64,000 bases of DNA from Kineococcus aurantiacus (GTDB lineage: Bacteria; Actinomycetota; Actinomycetes; Actinomycetales; Kineococcaceae): contig NZ_JACCBB010000001.1 of NCBI RefSeq assembly GCF_013409345.1, forward strand, positions 4,650,001 to 4,714,000, in the 5' to 3' direction. The position numbers and the translations under genes were made by a program. This document shows, one piece after another, positions 40,087 to 48,027 of the stretch (within the stretch, counting starts at the first letter, position 1; the number at the start of each line of letters is the position of its first letter). The notes beneath the pieces were generated by a model. It did no database searches. It was not told where the DNA came from and worked only from the letters and a program-made list of their open reading frames with translations.

Positions 40087-40704
40087 TCACGGCCACAGCG
40101 GCCGAGCTCGCTCGGCGGCCTGTCGCAGCAGATCGGCGTCCAGCTCGTGGGACGTCAGCTCGATGCCCTGCTCCAGCCACTGGCACACCACCCGCAACCG
40201 CCCGGCCGGTGGCAGCGGCCACAACCAGTGGTCCCGGTTGGCCGAGCGGCGGGAGGCGTCACCGCCGCCCCCGGTCAGCAGCGGGCGCGAGGGCTGCCAG
40301 GTGTCGTCCGGGGCGCCGTCGGGACCGGTGGGCTGCTCACCCCAGGGGCCGGGGTCGAGGTTGGTGACCCGCTGACCGTCGGCCAGCTCGAAACCCCACT
40401 TCAGCCGCCCGCGCTGCCAGGCGGCGTCCTGGACGTGCTCGTAGGGGCCGTCGAAGACCTCGCTGTTGAGGTCCCGGCGTCCCAGGGGCCCGCGGACCCG
40501 CACACCGAGGACCATGCCCAGCCCGGTGGGGAAGGCGCGCAACCCGCTGAGGGTGAGCACCGTGCTGTCCGAGCGGCCCAGGACGAGCTCCACGGGCACC
40601 ACCCCGGCCAGGACGTCGTCCGGTGGGCCCGACCACGCCGGGCGTGCGGGCTCGTCGAGTTCGTCGCGCTGAGCGGGCTGGGGCGGGTCGGGGAAGAAGT
40701 CCAC
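40087..40704 (-). CDS. Hypothetical cytosolic protein
   Basis: 205 aa from GTG 40704, fixed by AGGAGG six bases upstream; the frame opens farther upstream, but that part is not protein-like. The sequence is mixed alpha/beta with many Trp and Pro residues: ELVLGRSDSTVLTLSGLRAF, GLGMVLGVRVRGP, RLKWGFELADG and WLWPLPPAGRLRVVCQWLEQ. The repeated beta-strand and WPLPP segments resemble a widespread actinobacterial hypothetical of unknown role. No signal or membrane segment. It converges on the SDR gene. Function unknown. Confidence 0.72.
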   Translation of the reverse strand: MDFFPDPPQPAQRDELDEPARPAWSGPPDDVLAGVVPVELVLGRSDSTVLTLSGLRAFPTGLGMVLGVRVRGPLGRRDLNSEVFDGPYEHVQDAAWQRGRLKWGFELADGQRVTNLDPGPWGEQPTGPDGAPDDTWQPSRPLLTGGGGDASRRSANRDHWLWPLPPAGRLRVVCQWLEQGIELTSHELDADLLRQAAERARPLWP

Positions 40705-41145
40705 GGTGATCCTCCTGCCGGGGTGGTCGGCTGGGACCAGCATGCCCGGTCCGGGCGGCGCACGTACCGGTTCCCGGAGGGCACCGACGCGCGCGGACCG
40801 CGCCGTGACCGGGTGCGCGGGCGGCCGGGACCGCACACCACGGCGAAGGGCCACGGGGTTGCCGGGCGCACGCTACGGTCAGGGGACCGGTACCGACGGC
40901 CGGGGACGGTGGAGGTGACCACCCTCGACGACGAGGAGACGACTGGTGAGAACTCAGTCCCGGGTGGCCTCGCCCCCCTCCTCCGCGTGCCCCCACGTCA
41001 CCGGTACCTCCACCACCGGCGGGTCGACGGTCAGCGGCGCCGGACCGGAGAACTCCGGCTCCCCGTTCGGCTCCCCCCGGGTGGGGCAGGCGCTGGACCA
41101 CGGGTGGCCGCCCCCGTTGCGCGACCACCGGGGAGCAGGCGCACG
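40705..41145. other. Spacer with an ambiguous small open frame
   Basis: No convincing gene in these 440 bases. A 67-codon frame (40946-41149, plus strand) has a weak GAGGAG site, and its stop overlaps the next GTG as GTGA, but its composition is Gly/Ser/Pro-rich. The minus strand in the same third-base phase reads a more protein-like tail (VDPPVVEVPVTW) ending at 40954. Neither can be chosen by eye. Confidence 0.4.
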
Positions 41146-41964
41146 GTGAACAGCACGCACAGCGCGCGGGCCGCCCGGCGAGGTTCCCTCACCGCTCTCG
41201 CCGCAGCGGTCACCGTCCTGGTCCTGTCCTCCCCGGCGGCGGCGACCCCCGAGCCGACCATCCCCCACGACGTCCGGGACCTGCTGGCCGACGAGGCCCT
41301 GCGCCAGGTCCGGAGCAACCTCGCGCACTTCGCCGCCCAGCCCGCCACCGGTGGTGACGTCCTGCAGGTCCCGGACGTGTCCGCACCGCTCCGGGCCGGC
41401 CGGGTCCACCAGGTCTACACCTTCACCAGCGCCTGGGTGGGGGGCGAGCAGGGCGCCGACCCGGCCGCACCGACACCGCAGTGGCTGGCTCCCGTCCTGC
41501 GTGGCTCCGACGTCCTGGGCACCGTTCGGGTCTGGAAGCCGGACGGTGCTGCCGCCGAAGTCGCCGGTTTCAACGGTGACGTCCAGCTCGGCCAGGCGCT
41601 GCAAGGTTTCGCAGACCTGCCGGTGGTGGAGGACGCCTCGGTCGGTGAGTTCTTCGCCCTCGACGGTGACGCGGTGCTGCCCGTGAACGAGGCGTCGAAG
41701 CGGGAGCTGCCCGGCGAGGCGACGGTCGACGACCTGCAGCCGGTGGTCGCTGCCCGGGTGGCGGCCGGCGTCGAGGCAGCCGCCGGGGCACCCGACGCCG
41801 TCGGCGGTGGGGGACCGGTGGACCAGGTGCCCACCGCCCGCACCGTGAGCCGCGGCGACCGGGTGCTCCTGGGCGGTGGGCTGCTCCTGGTGGCGGGTGG
41901 CGCCGCCGCCGCCGTCGTCGTCGCCCGCGGGCGGCGCGCCTCCCGGCGGACGCACTCGTCCTGA
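41146..41964 (+). CDS. Exported protein with C-terminal membrane anchor, unknown function
   Basis: 272 aa from GTG 41146. It has a Sec-type signal peptide at residues about 1-30 (LTALAAAVTVLVLSSPAAA, then TPEPT), and an extracytoplasmic domain of about 190 residues. A C-terminal membrane helix (VLLGGGLLLVAGGAAAAVVV) is followed by a basic stop-transfer tail (RGRRASRR). This gives an N-out/C-in, wall-facing topology. The domain contains VYTFTSAWVGGEQG and SVGEFFALDGDAVLPV, which I cannot assign to a family. It is upstream of the secreted beta-helix gene by about 200 bases but has its own spacing. Confidence 0.7.
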   Translation: MNSTHSARAARRGSLTALAAAVTVLVLSSPAAATPEPTIPHDVRDLLADEALRQVRSNLAHFAAQPATGGDVLQVPDVSAPLRAGRVHQVYTFTSAWVGGEQGADPAAPTPQWLAPVLRGSDVLGTVRVWKPDGAAAEVAGFNGDVQLGQALQGFADLPVVEDASVGEFFALDGDAVLPVNEASKRELPGEATVDDLQPVVAARVAAGVEAAAGAPDAVGGGGPVDQVPTARTVSRGDRVLLGGGLLLVAGGAAAAVVVARGRRASRRTHSS

Positions 41965-42129
41965 TCGCGCCCGACCCGCCGCCGAGCTCGGGGCTGACCG
42001 CCGTGCGGGCGGTTCCCGGGGACCGCGGACCCCGCGGCTGTCCGTGGTGGTGGAACGGGCTGCGGGGGAGGCTGAGTCGCTCGCCGGCCCGCGTCGGGTG
42101 GTGGGCCGCGCCCGCGGCCGGGGCAGGGC

Positions 42130-42158
42130 TTGACGCGACGCGCTCGGCGCCGATTACT
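42130..42158 (+). promoter_or_regulatory. Predicted promoter of the secreted beta-helix gene
   Basis: -35 TTGACG (42130-42135), a 17-base spacer and -10 ATTACT (42153-42158; TTACTG one base later is equally good). A palindrome follows immediately at 42169-42190, where a repressor would block the start of transcription. Confidence 0.5.
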
Positions 42159-42168
42159 GTGGACGGGC

Positions 42169-42190
42169 GGTGGTGACACGAGTCACCACC
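42169..42190. promoter_or_regulatory. Palindrome at the transcription start: operator or leader hairpin
   Basis: GGTGGTGAC (42169-42177) and GTCACCACC (42182-42190) are perfect inverted repeats around ACGA. They sit directly after the predicted -10 and before the ribosome site at 42205-42211. A LacI-family gene lies at the other end of the beta-helix gene, so this may be its operator. Confidence 0.55.
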
Positions 42191-42217
42191 GTGATGACCT
42201 CGACGAGGAGGCTGACC

Positions 42218-44137
42218 TTGCCTGCACTCCCCACCCCCCGTTCCCCTCGCCATCCCCGGTGGCGGCTGCCCCGTGCGGCGCAGGTCGCCGCGGCCGGCGC
42301 CGCCTTGATCGCCGCCGTCGGTGGCGGCGCCGCCGTCGCCGCCCCCGTGCCTGCCGCGCCCGCGACCGGAGCCGCCGCCCTCGGCACCACCACGACGGTG
42401 TTCACCCCCGACACCCCCCTCGCCGAGATCCAGGCGAAGGTCGACGAGGTCTACCGCCAGCAGGTGAACAACCAGTTCGGAACCCAGCGGTACGCGCTGC
42501 TGTTCGCGCCCGGCACCTACGGCACCGACGCGCACCCGCTGCAGATCAAGGTCGGTTACTACACCGAGGTCGCCGGACTGGGCGCCTCGCCGGACGACGT
42601 CACGATCAACGGCAAGGTCGAGGTCTACAACCGCTGCCTCAGCACCGCCGACGGCGAGCCGAACTGCATCGCGCTGGACAACTTCTGGAGGTCGGTGTCG
42701 AACTTCCACCTCGCCGTCAACGGCAAGGGCCAGGCCGACTGCCGGGCCTCGGCGAACTTCTTCGCCGTCTCCCAGGCCTCCCCGATGCGCCGGGTCCACG
42801 TCACCGGCGGGAACCTGTCGCTGATGGACTACTGCACCGAGGGCCCGCAGTACGCCAGCGGCGGTTTCATCGCCGACTCCCAGGCCGACACGATCGTCAA
42901 CGGGTCCCAGCAGCAGTGGCTGACCCGCAACAGCAGCATCGGCAGCTGGAGCAACGGCGTGTGGAACCAGGTCTTCTCCGGCGTGGAGGGCGCCCCGAGC
43001 GCAGCCACCTTCCCGAGCCCGCCGTACACCACGCTGGAGACCACCCCGGTCAGCCGCGAGAAGCCGTACCTGTTCACCGACTCCTCCGGCGCCTACCAGG
43101 TGCAGGTACCGGCCGCGCACACCGCGACCCGCGGCACCTCGTGGCTGCAGGACCGGACCCAGGGCCGCACCATCCCGCTCAGCGACTTCTTCACCGCCAC
43201 CCCCGCGACGCCGGTGCAGCAGATCAACAACGCCCTGGCCCGCGGGGAGAACCTGCTGCTGACCCCGGGCGTCTACGACGTCGACAAGGCCATCGCCGTC
43301 AAGCGGGCCGGCACCGTGGTCCTCGGCCTGGGCCTGGCCACGATCACCGCCACCGGCGGCACCGCGGCGATGACGGTCGCCGACGTCCCCGGTGTCGTCG
43401 TCGCCGGGGTCACGATCGACGCGGGCACCCGGACGTCCCCGGTGCTGCTCCAGGTCGGTACGAAGAACGGCAACCACGGGCAGGGCAAGGTCGACCCGGC
43501 GAACCCGACGACCCTGTCCGACGTGTTCTTCCGCGTCGGCGGCCCGCACGTCGGCAAGGCCGACACCGCCCTGGAGATCAACACCGACCGCGTCCTCGTC
43601 GACCACGCCTGGGTCTGGCGGGCGGACCACGGCGAGGAGGGTTTCACCGCCGGCGTCGAGGGCGACACCGACCGCTGGAACACCAACACCGGGCGCGACG
43701 GGGTCGTCGTCAACGGCGACGACGTGACGGCGACCGGTCTGTTCGTCGAGCACTTCCAGCGCTACAACACCACCTGGAACGGCGAGCGCGGGACCACCGT
43801 GCTGTACCAGAACGAACTGCCGTACGACCCGCCCACGCAGGCCGACTGGACCCGCCCCGACGGAACGCTCGGCTACCCCGGTTACGTGGTGGCCCCCGGG
43901 GTGAAGACCCACCACCTCCAGGGTGGCGGCTCCTACGTCTACAACCGCAACAACCCCTCGATCGTCACCGAGAACGGGTTCGAGGCCCCCACCACCCCGG
44001 GCGTGCAGCTGCAGCACGTGCTGACCGTCAACCTCGGGGCGGGCACCACCCGGCACGTCGTGAACGGCGTGGGCGGGCAGGTGGACAACAGCAACACCGG
44101 GACCCCGCAGTACGTGGTCGCCTACCCGGCCGGCTGA
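42218..44137 (+). CDS. Secreted right-handed beta-helix protein (carbohydrate-active type)
   Basis: 639 aa from TTG 42218, chosen because GAGGAGG (42205-42211) lies six bases upstream; ATG 42194 and GTG 42170 are in frame but fall in or next to a palindrome without a ribosome site. It has a Sec signal peptide: basic PRHPRWRLPR, a hydrophobic stretch and AVAAP. Two halves show pectate-lyase-like beta-helix repeats: ALLFAPGTYGTDAHPLQI near the start, then LLLTPGVYDVDKAIAVKRAG, VAGVTIDAGT and RDGVVVNGDDVTATGLFVEH. The architecture resembles GH55/GH87-like or pectate-lyase-superfamily proteins, suggesting an extracellular polysaccharide target. The LacI gene downstream is a likely regulator. Exact activity unknown. 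Confidence 0.8.
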   Translation: MPALPTPRSPRHPRWRLPRAAQVAAAGAALIAAVGGGAAVAAPVPAAPATGAAALGTTTTVFTPDTPLAEIQAKVDEVYRQQVNNQFGTQRYALLFAPGTYGTDAHPLQIKVGYYTEVAGLGASPDDVTINGKVEVYNRCLSTADGEPNCIALDNFWRSVSNFHLAVNGKGQADCRASANFFAVSQASPMRRVHVTGGNLSLMDYCTEGPQYASGGFIADSQADTIVNGSQQQWLTRNSSIGSWSNGVWNQVFSGVEGAPSAATFPSPPYTTLETTPVSREKPYLFTDSSGAYQVQVPAAHTATRGTSWLQDRTQGRTIPLSDFFTATPATPVQQINNALARGENLLLTPGVYDVDKAIAVKRAGTVVLGLGLATITATGGTAAMTVADVPGVVVAGVTIDAGTRTSPVLLQVGTKNGNHGQGKVDPANPTTLSDVFFRVGGPHVGKADTALEINTDRVLVDHAWVWRADHGEEGFTAGVEGDTDRWNTNTGRDGVVVNGDDVTATGLFVEHFQRYNTTWNGERGTTVLYQNELPYDPPTQADWTRPDGTLGYPGYVVAPGVKTHHLQGGGSYVYNRNNPSIVTENGFEAPTTPGVQLQHVLTVNLGAGTTRHVVNGVGGQVDNSNTGTPQYVVAYPAG

Positions 44138-44154
44138 GCGGCCGGACACCGGAC

Positions 44155-44194
44155 GCGGCCCGGGAGGGCGGGGAACCCCACCCTCCCGGGCCGC
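44155..44194. terminator. Strong bidirectional terminator hairpin
   Basis: A 14-bp perfect stem, GCGGCCCGGGAGGG (44155-44168) with its complement at 44181-44194, extended inside by GGGG/CCCC. It fills the gap between the converging beta-helix and LacI genes. Confidence 0.88.
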
Positions 44195-44195
44195 C

Positions 44196-45164
44196 TCACG
44201 CCGACGCGCGCCGCACCAGGTGCACCACCTGCTCCGGGCGCGGGGGCGCCGCCTGCCCGTCCAGGGCAGCGATCACCTGCGCGGCGAGGTGGCGGGCCTG
44301 GACCTCGGCGGACTGGGAGACCGTGGTCAGCGGGGGGTCGGCGAGGCGACCCAGCGGGGTGTCGTCGACGCCGACGACCGCGACGTCGTCGGGCACGCGC
44401 AGCCCGTGGGCGCGCAGCCCGGCCAGCACCGCGAGCGCGACGTCGTCGTTGTAGGCGGCCACGCCGCTGACCGCGCCGTCCCCGTCGGAGTGCCAGGCGC
44501 GCACGGCGCGCGCGGCGGCGGTGGCGTCCAGGGCGACCTCGAGCGCCACCGGGTCCGGCAGGCCCAGCTCGGCGCACGCGGCCCGGGCCCCGGCGAGACG
44601 CTGCGCGGCGAAGGCGGCGACCCGGGCGTCGTCCGGTGCCGCGTAGCCGATCCGCCGGTGGCCGGTGGCCGCGAGGTGGTGCACCTGGAGCGCGCCGGTG
44701 CGCTCCTGCAGGGCCACGAGCCCGCTGTGCTCGCCGGTGGTGAGCACCTGGACCTCCGCCCGGGCCATCGCCCGCTCGTCCTCGGCCGAGAACGGCGTGA
44801 GGCCGACCACCACCCGTGGCTGCACGCTGCGCCACAGGTCGGCCAGCGGCCGGGGGTCGCGGCCGTGGTGCAGCAGCAGGAGCAGGCCCCGCGCGCACAA
44901 CTCCTCGGTGAGGTGCTCGATGAGGGCGTCGAGGACCGAGCCGATCGGCCAGTCCGGCAGGACGCACAGGACGAGGTCGCTGCGCCCCGACCGCAGGGCG
45001 CGCGCGGCCGCCGACGGGGCGTAGCCGAGGTCGCGGGCCGCGGCGAGGACGCGCTCGCGGGTGGAGGCGGAGATCGGCTTCGGGGCACCGTTGAGCACGT
45101 AGCTGACGGTGGTGCGCGACACACCGCTGGCGCGGGCCACGTCCGCGCTGGTCACCCGGGGCAC
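44196..45164 (-). CDS. LacI-family transcriptional regulator
   Basis: 322 aa from GTG 45164 (VPRVTSADVARASGVSR). The LacI headpiece (DVARASGVSRTTVSYVLNG, then ISASTRERVLAAARDLGYAP) and the hinge helix SAAARALRSG are clear. The C-terminal periplasmic-binding-like core contains AAYNDDVALAVLAGLRAHG and VVGVDDTPLGRLADPPLTTV. Members bind a sugar and release an operator. It is convergent with the secreted beta-helix gene, whose promoter carries a palindrome. This pairing suggests sugar-controlled secretion of a polysaccharide-active protein. A longer antisense-free opening to 45569 is not protein-like. Confidence 0.93.
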   Translation of the reverse strand: MPRVTSADVARASGVSRTTVSYVLNGAPKPISASTRERVLAAARDLGYAPSAAARALRSGRSDLVLCVLPDWPIGSVLDALIEHLTEELCARGLLLLLHHGRDPRPLADLWRSVQPRVVVGLTPFSAEDERAMARAEVQVLTTGEHSGLVALQERTGALQVHHLAATGHRRIGYAAPDDARVAAFAAQRLAGARAACAELGLPDPVALEVALDATAAARAVRAWHSDGDGAVSGVAAYNDDVALAVLAGLRAHGLRVPDDVAVVGVDDTPLGRLADPPLTTVSQSAEVQARHLAAQVIAALDGQAAPPRPEQVVHLVRRASA

Positions 45165-45299
45165 GACCCCATCCTGGCCCGCCGGGCGGGGCGGTGGGGC
45201 CGAACCCCCGCGTCGCGCGGGGTTCCACCCCGCGCGGGCCTCCCGCGCCGCCACCGAGCGGACGCCACCCGGGGAGCAGCCGGGCGCCGAGGAGACCCC

Positions 45300-45860
45300 A
45301 CCTGGTCGGGTGACGACCGCTCCCGCGAAGGGCTGCTGCTGGCGCCGGCCGTCGACGACTTCGGCTCGGGCCTGTTCCTGCCCCTGTCGCTGGTCCACGG
45401 CGTGCGAGTCGTCGGCCTCCCCGTCGGCCTGGCCGGGACGCTGCTGTTCTGCGGCACCCTCGTCGGCCTGGGCGCTCCCTGGGTGGTGGGTGCGGTGGTG
45501 GACCGCTCCGGGCCCCGCCGTGTGGTCATCACCCCCCAGCTCATCCAGGCCGCCGGGACGGTGCTGCACCTGCTGGCCGGCGTGACCGGCAGTGCGGGAC
45601 GGGGGCGCGCGAGGGCGGTGGGCCTGGCCGTCGGTGGGGCGTGGCAGCCGGTGTGGTTGCTGCCTCCACGGTGGTGCTGGCGCTGTCCGCGGGGCTCATC
45701 GGCGTGCGGGTGATGGCTGGCCCGTCGGCTGCCCGCTCACGCCGTCCGCGCTCCGGGGCTTCCCGGCACCGCCGAGGCCGGTTCCCCGGCACGGTGATCG
45801 GGCTCGTCGCGGGTGCGGTGGTCGCGGCGGTCCTGCCCCGGCGGTGCACCGCGGGGAGGC
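45300..45860 (+). pseudogene. Degraded MFS transporter
   Basis: A short stretch reads like the first three membrane spans of a major-facilitator transporter: APAVDDFGSGLFLPLSLVHG, VGLPVGLAGTLLFCGTLVGL, VVDRSGPRRVVITPQ (the loop 2-3 motif) and LIQAAGTVLHLLAG. After about base 45600 the frame becomes Arg/Trp-rich and stops at 45713. A different frame contains further hydrophobic segments (VAASTVVLALSAGLIGVRV; GTVIGLVAGAVVAAVL) up to about 45845. No start codon or ribosome site precedes it. I interpret this as a transporter gene reduced by deletion and frameshift. It sits between two regulator genes, LacI and TetR. Confidence 0.6.
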
Positions 45861-46457
45861 TCACTGCCGCAGGACGCGCCGCAGGTGGGTGGCCACCACG
45901 GCCAGCTGACGTTCGGGAGGCATCGCCTCCGGGAACAGCACGGCCTGCAGCGACGTGCCGTCGATGACGAGCTGGGTCTCGACGCCGAACGCCTCGACGT
46001 CGATCCCGTCGCGCGCGGAACCCGCCGCCTGGACGTCCCTGGCCATGGACTCCCACATCTCGACGGCCTGCAGGTGGCTGTCCAGCCGGATCGCGCGCAG
46101 TTCGGGGTCGTGGCGGGCGAACTCCCAGAACGCCACGTCGATGTTGGCCTCCAGCATGCGGCGGGCGTCGACGGGCACGGCCTCCTCGAGGGCGACGCGC
46201 AGCAACTCGACGGGGTCCCCGATCTCCGCCCGCTGCGCGGCGATCCGGTCGCGCACGGCGGCGAACGCCGTCTGGTGGGCGGTGACGAGGATCTGGGCCT
46301 TGTTCGTGAAGTAGTGGGCCAGCACGCTGCGGGACAGACCCGCCTCCTGGGCGATCTCGCGCACCGTCGCGCCGTCCAGGCCCAGCCTCTCGATGACGCG
46401 CATCGTGGCGGCGACGATCTCGGCCCGGCGTTCCTCGTGGTCCACGATCTTCGGCAC
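45861..46457 (-). CDS. TetR-family transcriptional regulator
   Basis: 198 aa from GTG 46457. The helix-turn-helix reads RRAEIVAATMRVIERLGLDG, then TVREIAQEAGLSRSVLAHYF and NKAQILVTAHQ. The C-terminal domain (TetR_C_6/BetI-like) contains DVAFWEFARHDPELRAI and VIDGTSLQAVLFPEAMPPE. BetI-like regulators control amine, amino acid or osmolyte genes, which agrees with the divergent APC permease and aminotransferase. An inverted repeat TGTAA/TTACA lies in the shared spacer. Confidence 0.93.
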   Translation of the reverse strand: MPKIVDHEERRAEIVAATMRVIERLGLDGATVREIAQEAGLSRSVLAHYFTNKAQILVTAHQTAFAAVRDRIAAQRAEIGDPVELLRVALEEAVPVDARRMLEANIDVAFWEFARHDPELRAIRLDSHLQAVEMWESMARDVQAAGSARDGIDVEAFGVETQLVIDGTSLQAVLFPEAMPPERQLAVVATHLRRVLRQ

Positions 46458-46487
46458 CGCCCCATCCTAGGTGGCCGGCAACACGCC

Positions 46488-46543
46488 TGTAACAGGAGGT
46501 TTACACCGGGGCGCTTTCGTCGGACAGGTGTCCCAAATAATCT
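46488..46543 (+). promoter_or_regulatory. TetR operator-like repeat and -10 element before the APC permease
   Basis: TGTAA (46488-46492) and TTACA (46501-46505) form an inverted repeat with an 8-base centre. TAATCT (46538-46543) is a good -10 with only a weak -35 about 17 bases upstream (TTTCGT). The region is the lowest-GC patch nearby. Confidence 0.45.
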
Positions 46544-46596
46544 CAGGGGGTCGGTGATCCGCTCGTCGCAGTCCCGAACCGCCCCCAGGAGGGCCC

Positions 46597-48007
46597 ATGT
46601 CCACGACCCCCGCGGAAGCCGGACTGAGTTCCGGGACCTCGCCCGGAGAACGCCCCGGCGCGCGCCTGACGTCCAGCCACCTCGTCCTGCTCGTCGTGGC
46701 CGCCGCCGCACCGCTCGGTTCGATGATCGGCAACGTCCCGCTGGGGATCCTGCTCGGCAACGGCGCCGGGCTGCCCAGCGCCTTCCTCGCCGCCGGAGCG
46801 GTCATCGCCTGCCTGGCCTGCGGGTACGTCGCGCTCAACACCGCCCTCGGTCGGGCCGGGGGTTTCGCGGTGTTCGTCGAAGCCGGCCTCGGGCGCTCGC
46901 TCGGGCTCGGCGCCGCCTACGCCACCGCGCTCGCCTACTGGGCCGGATCCCTGTCGGTGGCCGTCGCGACCGGCTACTTCGGGAACCTCATCCTGGCGTC
47001 CTTCGGGATCGACGTGCCCTGGTGGGCGCTGACGCTGGTCGGGATCGGGTTGACCTGGGTCCTCGGCCGGCGTGCCGCCGACCTCAGCGCCAAGGTGCTC
47101 GTCGGCCTCATGGTGGCCGAGTTCGTCATCCTGGTGGTCCTCGACATCGCGATCCTCGCCCGGCAGGGCCTGTCGGCGCTCCCGGCGACGAGCTTCTCGC
47201 CCTCGACGATCTCCTCCGGGAACCTCGGCCCCGCCCTGATGTGCGGTTTCACCTCGTTCATCGGGATCGAGAGCGCCATCCTCTACACCCGTGAAGCCCG
47301 CAACCCCGGACGCTCGGTGCCGCGGGCCACGTTCGTCTCGGTGGGCCTGATCAGCGCCTTCTACGTCCTGACTCATCATCGGCGGCATCGGAGCCGACCA
47401 GGTCCTGTCCGTCGCCGGTCAGACCCAGGGAGACCTGGTGTTCGTCCTGGGTGGGCAGTACGGCGGGGCGCCGCTGCGCATCGTCATGCAGGTGTTCTTC
47501 GTGACGAGCTGCCTCGCTTGCCTCATCGCGCTGCACAACGCGACGGCCCGCTACGTCCAGAAGCTCGCCGGCGACGGTGACCTGCCGCGCGGCCTGGGGC
47601 GCCTGCACCCCCGGCACGAGGCGCCGACCCGGGCCAGCGACCTGCTCGCGCTCGCCGCCGTCGTCATCCTCGGCGGCCTCGCCCTCACCGGCGCCGACCC
47701 CTACGTCGGCCTCGGGACCTCCCTCACCGGCCTGTTCACCGTCGGGATCTTCGGGGTCCAGGTGCTGGTGGCCGTGGCCGTCGTCGTGCACTTCCGGCGG
47801 ACCCGGGACGTGCGGTGGTGGACGACCCTCGTCGCCCCCGTCCTCGGCGGGATCGGGGTCCTCGTCGCCGTCGGCGCGATCGTCGCGAACTACCCGGTCC
47901 TGACCGGCACCGAGACGGGTGTCGCCAACGTCCTGCCCGTCCTCCTGCTGCTCGCCGTGCTCGCCGGACCGGTCCGCAACGCCTTGCGCCGCCGCGCATC
48001 CGTCTGA
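46597..48007 (+). pseudogene. APC-superfamily amino acid permease, frameshifted
   Basis: The gene starts at ATG 46597 (AGGAGG upstream) and encodes an APC-type permease: AAAPLGSMIGNVPLGILLGN, FVEAGLGRSLGLGAAYATAL, FTSFIGIESAILYTREARNP and SVPRATFVSVGLISAFYVLT. At about 47371-47375 the frame breaks. The remaining spans (IIGGIGADQVLSVAGQ, then LGGQYGGAPLRIVMQVFFVT and CLIALHNATARYVQKLAGD) continue in the next frame to 48007. There is one extra base, or two missing bases with some sequence lost, at the junction. Either the gene is inactivated or this is a sequencing error. In frame it would be about 470 aa with twelve spans, a plausible intact permease. It probably forms an operon with the aminotransferase. 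Confidence 0.85.
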
Positions 48008-48027
48008 ACCACCAGGGAGAGGAACCC

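Noticed and set aside
40946-41149. A 67-codon frame whose stop overlaps the next start
   Set aside because: The overlap and weak ribosome site are suggestive, but composition is poor and the opposite strand is equally plausible, so I did not call a gene.
42130-44454. A 774-codon plus-strand frame over the beta-helix gene
   Set aside because: Arg/Pro/Gly/His-rich shadow in another frame of the secreted protein; no signal peptide or motif.
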